From positions 293,184-357,183 of the forward strand of contig NZ_KL537414.1 of NCBI RefSeq assembly GCF_000710345.2: a DNA stretch of 64,000 bases. Reading direction: 5' to 3'. Position numbers and translations under genes: made by a program. The first letter of the stretch is position 1, and every line of letters starts with the position of its first letter. Positions 55,959 to 64,000 of this stretch are shown in pieces. This DNA is from Curtobacterium sp. S6 (lineage in GTDB: Bacteria > Actinomycetota > Actinomycetes > Actinomycetales > Micrococcaceae). A model generated the notes under the pieces. The model was not told the origin of the DNA. It made no database searches and saw nothing but the letters and a program-made list of their open reading frames with translations.

Positions 55959-56378
55959 CTAGCGGATCCCTCGCTGGCTCAGGAAGTCGCGCATGTCGTC
56001 GATGCCGAAGAACTCCGCGACGGCGACCGGCGTCTGGGTGCCGAGGGAGGCGTCCGCGCCCGCATCGAGGAGCCTCTCCGCGATGTCTTGTCTATTGCGG
56101 AATACGGCGCTCACCAGGGCGGTCTGTCCGCGATCGTTGACGCGGTCCACGTCCGCCCCGCGGTCGATGAGCAGGGAGACGACCTCGGGTTGCTCGCGGT
56201 AGGAGGCCAAGATGAGCAAGGTGTCGCCCTTGGCGTCGGTGAGGTTGACCGGCACTCCGCGATCCAAGAGTTCGGCCAACTGGTCCGCCTCGCCCTCCCT
56301 GGCCAGATCGAAGACGCGATTCAAGAAATCGACTTCGTCCTGGGTGAGGTCTGGGGAATTCTGCTGTGGCTCGGTCAT
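55959..56378 (-). CDS. Small ankyrin-repeat protein
   Basis: This 139-residue soluble protein has about three ankyrin repeats (from residue 45: GDTLLILASYREQPEVVSLL, then GQTALVSAVFRNRQDIAERL). It has no signal peptide or membrane segment. The ATG at 56378 follows GGGAG. The gene lies between argR and argG on the opposite strand, so it is not part of their transcripts. Relatives sometimes partner catalases or other enzymes; no partner is evident here. Confidence 0.83.
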   Translation of the reverse strand: MTEPQQNSPDLTQDEVDFLNRVFDLAREGEADQLAELLDRGVPVNLTDAKGDTLLILASYREQPEVVSLLIDRGADVDRVNDRGQTALVSAVFRNRQDIAERLLDAGADASLGTQTPVAVAEFFGIDDMRDFLSQRGIR

Positions 56379-56470
56379 GATGCTCCCTGCCTTATTGTGA
56401 CTCATTCAGAATAACAGTAGCCGAGTTTGGCTGGCGACGACAGTCGGATCATCGTTCCGCGGACCTCATG

Positions 56471-56484
56471 TGTATAAATACAAT
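56471..56484 (+). promoter_or_regulatory. ARG box 1 before argG
   Basis: TGTATAAATACAAT has a good left half of the ARG-box core and repeats the TGTATAAAT seen before argC. It lies in the 185-nt gap 56379-56563. Confidence 0.6.
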
Positions 56485-56490
56485 AAAACA

Positions 56491-56504
56491 TGTATAGTCA
56501 TACA
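56491..56504 (+). promoter_or_regulatory. ARG box 2 before argG
   Basis: TGTATAGTCATACA is a perfect inverted repeat in its arms (TGTAT/ATACA) and starts exactly 20 nt after box 1. It covers a -10-like TATAGT (56493-56498), so ArgR would block RNA polymerase. Confidence 0.65.
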
Positions 56505-56563
56505 AGAACGAGATACGAACCGCCCTTGAGCGAAGGGGCGGGCTGGGAAGAAAGGTGTACACC

Positions 56564-57766
56564 ATGACGGATCGGGTTGTCCTGGCATATTCCGGAGGTT
56601 TGGATACCTCCGTGGCCATCGGGTGGATCGGGGAAGCGACCGGGGCCGAGGTGATCGCCGTGGCGGTCGATGTCGGACAGGGCGGAGAAGACCTGGAGAC
56701 GGTGCGTCAGCGTGCGCTCGACTGCGGCGCGGTCGAGGCCTACGTCGCCGACGCCCGCGAAGAATTCGCCACCGACTACTGCATGCCGGCGCTCAAGAGC
56801 AATTCCCTCTACATGGACGCTTACCCGCTGGTCTCCGCGGTGTCTCGCCCGGTGATCGTCAAGCACCTGGTCAAGGCCGCGAAGCAGTTCAACGCCACGA
56901 CCGTGGCCCACGGTTGCACCGGCAAGGGCAACGATCAGGTTCGCTTCGAGGTCGGAATCCAGACCCTCGGCCCGGACCTCAAATGCATCGCCCCGGTGCG
57001 TGACCTCGCCCTGACCCGCGAGAAGGCCATCAGCTACGCCGAGAAGAACGACCTTCCGATCGTCACGACCAAGTCGAACCCGTTCTCGATCGACCAGAAC
57101 GTGTGGGGCCGCGCCGTCGAGACCGGATTCCTCGAGGACATCTGGAACGGGCCCACCAAAGACGTCTACGACTACACCGACGATCCGACCTTCCCGCCGG
57201 CGGTGGACGAGGTCACCATCACCTTCGATCAGGGTGTGCCGGTGGCGATCGACGGCGAGACCGTCACGCCGCTCGAGGCCATCCAGATCATGAATCGCCG
57301 CGCCGGCGTCCAGGGCATCGGCCGGATCGACGTTGTCGAAGATCGCCTCGTGGGCATCAAATCGCGCGAGATCTACGAGGCTCCCGGGGCGATGGCTCTC
57401 ATCGCGGCCCACAAGGAACTCGAAAACGTCACGATCGAGCGCGAACAGGCGCGGTTCAAGAAGACCGTCGACCAGCGTTGGACCGAATTGGTCTACGACG
57501 GCCAGTGGTTCTCCCCGCTCAAGAAGTCCCTCGACGTGTTCGTCAACGACACGCAGAAGATGGTCAACGGCGAGATCCGTATGGAGCTGCACGGCGGCCG
57601 GGCGACCGTAACAGGGCGTCGTTCCGATACCTCGCTGTATGACTTCAACCTCGCGACCTACGATGAGGGTGACAGCTTCGACCAGTCCACCGCGCGTGGC
57701 TTTATCGAGCTGTTTGGCATGTCCTCCAAGGTGGCCTCGAGCCGCGACCAGAAGCTAGGCCTGTAG
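56564..57766 (+). CDS. argG: Argininosuccinate synthase
   Basis: This 400-residue enzyme joins citrulline and aspartate using ATP. The PP-loop AYSGGLDTS is at residues 8-16. [12 protein letters not shown] and the C-terminal family segments are intact. The ATG at 56564 follows GAAAGG; a GTG nine bases earlier is unlikely. Its own promoter carries the ARG boxes, so argGH form a second unit of the regulon. Confidence 0.97.
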   Translation: MTDRVVLAYSGGLDTSVAIGWIGEATGAEVIAVAVDVGQGGEDLETVRQRALDCGAVEAYVADAREEFATDYCMPALKSNSLYMDAYPLVSAVSRPVIVKHLVKAAKQFNATTVAHGCTGKGNDQVRFEVGIQTLGPDLKCIAPVRDLALTREKAISYAEKNDLPIVTTKSNPFSIDQNVWGRAVETGFLEDIWNGPTKDVYDYTDDPTFPPAVDEVTITFDQGVPVAIDGETVTPLEAIQIMNRRAGVQGIGRIDVVEDRLVGIKSREIYEAPGAMALIAAHKELENVTIEREQARFKKTVDQRWTELVYDGQWFSPLKKSLDVFVNDTQKMVNGEIRMELHGGRATVTGRRSDTSLYDFNLATYDEGDSFDQSTARGFIELFGMSSKVASSRDQKLGL

Positions 57767-59332
<1,566 letters not shown>

Positions 59333-59367
59333 TCGTGGCCCACGTCGGCGGGCCAAACGTCGATCTC

Positions 59368-59405
59368 AACACCGCCCCGGTGAACTATGTTGCCGGGGCG
59401 GTGTT
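59368..59405 (+). terminator. Terminator after argH
   Basis: A 13-bp stem AACACCGCCCCGG/CCGGGGCGGTGTT with a 12-nt loop. The T-run is only two bases, but the stem is strong. Confidence 0.7.
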
Positions 59406-59472
59406 GGCGTACCCTGTTGTGTGCACTTTGTGACCATAGGGGCTGTTGCGTGCCCGGAAATACAGGCGATTC

Positions 59473-60024
59473 ATGAACGATTCCACCACGCCCACCGCTG
59501 ACGAGCGCGTCGCCCAGACCATCGACAACGTGTGTGCCGTGATTCCCGATTACCCGGAACCAGGCATCATCTTTCGGGACCTGACACCGATGTTCGCGGA
59601 CGGCGCCGCCTTTCGCGAAGTGATCGACGCGCTGTTGCAGCGCTTCGAGGGAAAATTCGATGTGATCGCCGGGGTCGAGGCCCGCGGCTTCTTGCTCGCC
59701 TCGGCCGCGGGGTATGCCGCGGGCGTGGGCGTCATGCCGGTGCGAAAAGAGGGCAAACTGCCCCGAGAGACCTACTCCGAGTCGTACAGCCTCGAGTACG
59801 GGACCGCGACCTTGGAGATCCATCGCCACGACATCCCCGTGGGATCGCGGGTCCTGATCCTGGACGACATCCTGGCTACGGGCGGAACCCTGGGAGCCAC
59901 GGTTCGGCTCATGGGAAGGGCGGGCCTCACCGTCGCGGGCATCGGCGTGGTCATGGAGCTCGACGGTCTCAGCGGTCGGAGTAATTTGGCCGGTCAGACG
60001 GTCGAGGCCTTGTACACGGTCTAG
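59473..60024 (+). CDS. apt: Adenine phosphoribosyltransferase
   Basis: This 183-residue enzyme salvages adenine to AMP. The PRPP motif LDDILATGGT is at 130-139, with Asp131-Asp132. GVEARGFLLA and RKEGKLPRETYSESYSLEYG are typical of APRT. The ATG at 59473 gives the usual length; an earlier in-frame ATG adds nine residues. It is a single gene between the arg cluster and the helD-like gene. Confidence 0.94.
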   Translation: MNDSTTPTADERVAQTIDNVCAVIPDYPEPGIIFRDLTPMFADGAAFREVIDALLQRFEGKFDVIAGVEARGFLLASAAGYAAGVGVMPVRKEGKLPRETYSESYSLEYGTATLEIHRHDIPVGSRVLILDDILATGGTLGATVRLMGRAGLTVAGIGVVMELDGLSGRSNLAGQTVEALYTV

Positions 60025-60079
60025 ACTCGATAGTCTTCATATCCACGTCACGGCTTTTCTGAGGGACTTCAGCACACAC

Positions 60080-62422
60080 ATGACTCACACCCACGAGGTC
60101 ACCGGGGATCAGATCTCACCCGGCGGAAACCCAGATCACGAGGCCTACGAGCGGCAGCTCGAAGAGGCCCTGAACCACGAGCGCGCCTACGTCGCCCGTC
60201 TCTACACCCGACTGGACGAACTCCGGGAGGAAAACCGCGAGAAACTGGCCGATATCCGGCGCGTGGGTTCCGCGGGTAGCCACCAGAACCGGTCCGAGCG
60301 GGACGCCTACGCGACGTTCTACGAGGACCGGTTGGCCCAGCTCGACGCCGTCGACAATCGCCTGGTCTTCGGGCGACTGGACCTCGACGACGACTCCACG
60401 CGGTACATCGGCCGCATCGGTCTCGCGGACCAGCACCACGAGAGGCTCATGGTCGACTGGCGTGCGCCCGAGGCAGGGACGTTTTACCAAGCCACGGCCT
60501 TCGAACGTCAGGGAGTGCAACGTCGCCGCCACCTGATCCTGGACCGCAGGACGTTGAAGAATATCGAAGACGATGTCCTCGATCCCCAATTCCTGGACAG
60601 CGAAGAGGTCCTGCACGGTGAGGGCGCCCTTTTGGCGGCCCTCAACCGTAAGCGGACCGGCCGCATGACGGATATCGTCGCGACGATTCAGGCCGAGCAG
60701 GACCGCATCATCCGGGCGGACCTGCCGGGAGTCCGGGTCGTGCAGGGCGGTCCCGGGACCGGGAAGACCGCCGTGGCCCTGCACCGCGCAGCGTATCTGC
60801 TGTACACCAACCGGGAGCGGCTCCAGAAGTCGGGCGTTCTCGTGGTGGGCCCGTCCTCATCCTTCATGTGGTACATCGAACGCGTCCTTCCCTCTTTGGG
60901 GGAAACCGGCGTGGTCATGTCGTCCCTGGCCACCCTGTACCCGGGCGTGCGAGGGATTCCGGAGTTCGATACCCGCGTCGCGCGGGTCAAGGGCTCGCTG
61001 GAGATGGTCAAGGTCATGAAACGCGCGGTGGCGGACCGGCAGAAGGTGCCGGAGGCAACGCAACGCCTGCGCGTCGACTCATCGACCGTGGAGTTGAAGC
61101 CGCAGGCGGTCAAGAAGGCCAGGGAGCGGGCCCGCGCGACCGGCAAACCGCATAATCAGGCTCGCGAGACCTTCGTCAAGATCCTCGTGCAAGAGCTGGC
61201 AGATCAGCTCGAAAACCAGCTCAACGAGTCCAGCGGCAACGACATGGATCGGTCTTACCTGGTCGAGGACGTTCGCCAGGCCCACGACGTGCGGGTCGCG
61301 TTGAATCTGGCATGGATGCCGCTGCGGCCCGAAACCCTGGTCCGGGACCTCTTCTCCAAGAGGCGCTATCTCGAATCGGCGGCTCGCAGGCTTCCGCGCG
61401 ACGAGATGGAATCGCTCCTGCGGCCGCGGGACGCCGCGTTCACGGAGGCCGACGTGCCGTTGCTCGACGAAGCGGCGGAACTCCTCGGGGACTTCGAGCA
61501 GGCGGTCGGTCAGCAGGCGGCCCGGGCGGCCGCCGAGCGCGAAGCCAACCTGGAGAACGCGACGAAGACCATGGAAAACGTCGATGCTGCTCTGGAAGAG
61601 ATGGGCATCAACGGAGTGGTCACCGCCGAGATGCTCGCGGACATGAACGAGACCGGGGTGTCCCGCATGACCGCGGCCGAAGCGGCAACCTCGGACCGAA
61701 GGTGGGCCTATGGGCACGTCGTGGTGGACGAAGCGCAGGAGCTCTCGCCCATGCAGTGGCGCCTGTTGATGCGGCGGTGCCCCATGAAGTCCTTCACGGT
61801 GGTCGGCGACATCGCGCAGGCGTCCGCCGCGGCCGCTTCCTCGAGCTGGGCCGACGCGCTCGAACCGTTCGTCGGCGATCGGTTCAGCCTGGACGAGCTC
61901 ACCGTCAACTACCGCACACCCGCGCAGATCTCCGAGGCGGCCGTGGCCGTCGCCCAGGCGGCGGGCCGAGAGGTGTCCGCGCCGAAGGCCGTGCGGGAAG
62001 GGGAGTGGCCTCCCACGATGGTGCGCACGGACGACGTCGTGCCGCGGGTGGTCGACCGCATCCGAGCGGACCTCGACGCGGTGGTCGGTGGCCTGATCGG
62101 CGTGATCGTCGCCCGGCCAGAATACGAAGCGGTCGTCGAAGCGGTCCGCCGGGAATTCGCCGACCTCACGGGGACCTCCGAGACCGCGCTCGAACGGCAG
62201 ATCCTCGTGCTGTCCCCGTGGGAAGCCAAGGGGCTGGAGTTCGACGCGGTGGTCGTGGTCGAGCCGGCGTCTATCGTGGATTCGGCCCACGGGACGGTGG
62301 GGGACCTGTACGTGAGCATGACTCGACCGACGCAACGATTGGCGATGATCGGGGCGCGAGAATTTCCGGAGGGCCTGGAGCCGTGGTTCGATCAGGCAAC
62401 CGACCCGGATACCGATCAGTGA
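60080..62422 (+). CDS. HelD-family RNA polymerase-associated ATPase (UvrD-like)
   Basis: This 780-residue protein matches the HelD family of motor ATPases, which pull RNA polymerase off DNA. An N-terminal antiparallel coiled coil (about 20-110) precedes MVDWRAPEAGTFYQAT, a family hallmark. Walker A GGPGTGKT is at 223-230 and the DEAQ-type Walker B is VVVDEAQELSP near residue 550. A large insert between these motifs fits class II HelD. HelR, the rifamycin-resistance relative, begins differently, so HelD is preferred. No rifamycin-associated element precedes it. Confidence 0.86.
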   Translation: MTHTHEVTGDQISPGGNPDHEAYERQLEEALNHERAYVARLYTRLDELREENREKLADIRRVGSAGSHQNRSERDAYATFYEDRLAQLDAVDNRLVFGRLDLDDDSTRYIGRIGLADQHHERLMVDWRAPEAGTFYQATAFERQGVQRRRHLILDRRTLKNIEDDVLDPQFLDSEEVLHGEGALLAALNRKRTGRMTDIVATIQAEQDRIIRADLPGVRVVQGGPGTGKTAVALHRAAYLLYTNRERLQKSGVLVVGPSSSFMWYIERVLPSLGETGVVMSSLATLYPGVRGIPEFDTRVARVKGSLEMVKVMKRAVADRQKVPEATQRLRVDSSTVELKPQAVKKARERARATGKPHNQARETFVKILVQELADQLENQLNESSGNDMDRSYLVEDVRQAHDVRVALNLAWMPLRPETLVRDLFSKRRYLESAARRLPRDEMESLLRPRDAAFTEADVPLLDEAAELLGDFEQAVGQQAARAAAEREANLENATKTMENVDAALEEMGINGVVTAEMLADMNETGVSRMTAAEAATSDRRWAYGHVVVDEAQELSPMQWRLLMRRCPMKSFTVVGDIAQASAAAASSSWADALEPFVGDRFSLDELTVNYRTPAQISEAAVAVAQAAGREVSAPKAVREGEWPPTMVRTDDVVPRVVDRIRADLDAVVGGLIGVIVARPEYEAVVEAVRREFADLTGTSETALERQILVLSPWEAKGLEFDAVVVVEPASIVDSAHGTVGDLYVSMTRPTQRLAMIGAREFPEGLEPWFDQATDPDTDQ

Positions 62423-62438
62423 TCCATAAGGGTGACGA

Positions 62439-63794
62439 ATGACGAATGGTAATGTGAGCAAAGTGATGGAACAACAGGTGATCGAATCGGTTCATGGGCT
62501 CAATGAACAGTCCAATGACCCGAGCTTCGACAATATTTGGCAAGAACTCACCTGGCGTGGTTTGGTCCACGTCTCCACGGATCAGGAGGCCCTCGAGAAG
62601 GCCCTCGCGGAAGAAACCGTCACCTATTACTGCGGCTTTGATCCGACCGCGGCGTCGTTGCACCTGGGCCACCTCGTCCAGCTTCTGCTCATGCGGCGCC
62701 TGCAGCTCGACGGGCACAAGCCCCTGGGACTGGTCGGCGGCTCCACGGGCCTGATCGGCGATCCCCGGCAAACCGCGGAGAGAACCTTGAACTCGCGGGA
62801 GGTCGTCGGGGCCTGGGTCGAGGCGCTACGCGGTCAGGTCCAGCGCTTCCTCTCGTTCGAGGGGGATAACGCGGCGCGAATGGTCAACAACCTGGACTGG
62901 ACCGGTGGACTGTCGGCGATCGATTTCCTGCGGGACATCGGCAAAAATTTCCGGGTCGGGACCATGATCAAAAAGGAGATCGTCGCCAAGAGGCTGAACT
63001 CCGATGAGGGCATCTCCTACACGGAATTTAGCTACCAAATCTTGCAGGGCATGGACTTCCTGGAGCTCTACCGGCAGTACGGATGCACCTTGCAATCCGG
63101 TGGCTCCGATCAATGGGGAAATCTAACCTCCGGCACGGAGCTGGTTCGCAAGGTCGAGGGCCAGACGGTGCACGCGATCGGAACGCCGCTGATCACCAAT
63201 TCCGACGGAACCAAATTCGGTAAATCCGAGGGCAACGCGATCTGGCTGGATCCGGAGCTCACGAGCCCGTACGCGTTCTACCAATTTTGGCTCAACACCG
63301 CCGATGCCGATGTGGTCGACCGCCTGAAGGTCTTCACCTTCAAGTCCAGGGCCGAGATCGAAGAGCTGGGCCGGAAGAGTGAAGAGGAGCCCTTCCGTCG
63401 GGAAGCACAGAAAGCGCTCGCCTACGAGGTGTGCTCGCTCGTCCACGGCGTGGAAGCGACCGAGAAAGTCATCGAGGCCTCCCAGGCCCTGTTCGGCAAG
63501 GGAGACTTTGCGAGCCTGGACGAGGCCACTCTCATGGCAGCGACGTCGGAACTGCCGCACGCGGAGGTCGACGGCGATGACCTGAGCCTGGTGCACTTGC
63601 TGGTCGAGACCGGGCTCTGCGAATCGAAGTCTGCCGCGCGACGCACCCTCAAGGAAGGCGGAGCGGCGGTCAACAACGTCAAGGTCCAGGGCGAGGACGC
63701 CGCCGTCAGCCCGGAGGAATTGCTACTGGGCAAGTACGCGGTGCTTCGCCGGGGTAAAAAGAACATGGCTATGGTCACGGTGCGGAGCTCCTAG
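62439..63794 (+). CDS. tyrS: Tyrosyl-tRNA synthetase
   Basis: This 451-residue class I enzyme charges tRNA-Tyr. The HIGH motif is HLGH at 75-78 and the KMSKS motif is KFGKS at 259-263. A C-terminal S4 RNA-binding domain (about 385-450) ends the protein. An AAGGG ribosome-binding site precedes the ATG; another ATG nine codons later is possible. A terminator follows. Confidence 0.97.
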   Translation: MTNGNVSKVMEQQVIESVHGLNEQSNDPSFDNIWQELTWRGLVHVSTDQEALEKALAEETVTYYCGFDPTAASLHLGHLVQLLLMRRLQLDGHKPLGLVGGSTGLIGDPRQTAERTLNSREVVGAWVEALRGQVQRFLSFEGDNAARMVNNLDWTGGLSAIDFLRDIGKNFRVGTMIKKEIVAKRLNSDEGISYTEFSYQILQGMDFLELYRQYGCTLQSGGSDQWGNLTSGTELVRKVEGQTVHAIGTPLITNSDGTKFGKSEGNAIWLDPELTSPYAFYQFWLNTADADVVDRLKVFTFKSRAEIEELGRKSEEEPFRREAQKALAYEVCSLVHGVEATEKVIEASQALFGKGDFASLDEATLMAATSELPHAEVDGDDLSLVHLLVETGLCESKSAARRTLKEGGAAVNNVKVQGEDAAVSPEELLLGKYAVLRRGKKNMAMVTVRSS

Positions 63795-63838
63795 GGGGCC
63801 AGCCCGGAACCTAGCTCGCACGTGACCTACGGATGAAC

Positions 63839-63882
63839 AACGGCCCGGAGAACGCCAGACGGCGGTCTCCGGGCCGTTTTTC
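63839..63882 (+). terminator. Rho-independent terminator after tyrS
   Basis: A 13-bp stem AACGGCCCGGAGA/TCTCCGGGCCGTT with a 14-nt loop continues into a five-T run. Confidence 0.9.
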
Positions 63883-63934
63883 CTTGCCATTCCGGGGTTG
63901 TGGGGGTGTGTGGTGTGTTTCACGTGGTTTCGAG

Positions 63935-63964
63935 TTGCCGTGGTTGTTCACGTGTGTGTAAAGT
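63935..63964 (+). promoter_or_regulatory. Promoter at right edge, possibly for an rRNA operon
   Basis: TTGCCG (63935-63940) and TAAAGT (63959-63964) are 18 nt apart and point out of the window. The G/T-rich sequence after tyrS and the text up to 64000 look like actinobacterial rRNA leaders, but no rRNA is inside the window, so the target is inferred. Confidence 0.42.
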
Positions 63965-64000
63965 CTTTTCTTGTCGCCGCGAGGTGCGGGGGACTTGTTC

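Noticed and set aside
59410..59427. A leaderless start for apt at TACCCT plus GTG.
   Set aside because: The in-frame GTG at 59419 meets a TGA after four codons.
60025..60079. A rifamycin-associated element before the HelD-like gene.
   Set aside because: No inverted repeat resembling GGGGCTTGC-GCAAG was found in the intergenic sequence.

Overview
The window is GC-rich, gene-dense DNA from an actinobacterium. The gene order fits the family Micrococcaceae (Arthrobacter, Kocuria or Rothia relatives): dapB-dapA-rnj-ftsK-pgsA-cinA-clgR-recA-recX-miaB-miaA-dapF-hflX-dinG-lexA, then his genes, infC-rpmI-rplT, pheST and argCJBDFR-GH. The family call rests on synteny and protein similarity read by eye. 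PriA in place of HisA, ClgR, actinobacterial LexA boxes and many leaderless genes support an actinobacterium.

Bases 1-9949 are accessory DNA, a catecholate siderophore locus. It holds a Fes-type esterase cut off by the left edge and, divergent from it, an iron-type ABC transporter (lipoprotein, permease, ATPase), a 2,3-dihydroxybenzoate-AMP ligase, a free aryl carrier protein and a one-module C-A-T-TE NRPS. The residues lining its adenylation pocket spell a serine code. This is the minimal set for an enterobactin-like tri(dihydroxybenzoyl-serine) lactone, with uptake and probably hydrolysis. Genes that make dihydroxybenzoate and an MbtH protein are not in the window. Half-sites resembling IdeR/DtxR boxes lie in the divergent promoter. 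On the other strand follow a beta-lactamase-fold hydrolase and an OatA-like acyltransferase (9909-12759).

Bases 12949-39945 carry housekeeping genes: lysine/diaminopimelate synthesis (dapB, dapA, dapF), RNase J, the FtsK translocase, phospholipid synthesis (pgsA), the ClgR regulator, the SOS genes recA, recX, lexA and a LysM protein, tRNA modification (miaB, miaA), HflX, DinG, and a his operon with a 55-residue membrane-protein gene between hisH and priA. LexA boxes precede recA, lexA and the LysM gene.

Bases 40036-64000 hold the infC-rpmI-rplT operon (infC starts at ATT, behind a leader with a terminator hairpin), an RNA methyltransferase, a CDF metal transporter, a Nudix hydrolase, pheST, a quinone oxidoreductase and the arginine regulon. 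The regulon's two promoters, before argC and argG, each carry a pair of ARG-box-like sites exactly 20 bp apart. Then come apt, a HelD-type RNA polymerase-associated ATPase and tyrS. The last 100 bases hold a promoter that may belong to an rRNA operon beyond the edge.

Nine genes (dapB, dapA, ftsK, an APH-like gene, miaB, dapF, hisC, a TrmH-like gene and argC) have a TANNNT -10 hexamer ending 6-7 nt before the start codon, so they are probably transcribed as leaderless mRNAs. I saw no tRNA or rRNA gene, CRISPR array, insertion sequence or prophage. The siderophore locus is the only clearly accessory metabolic region.
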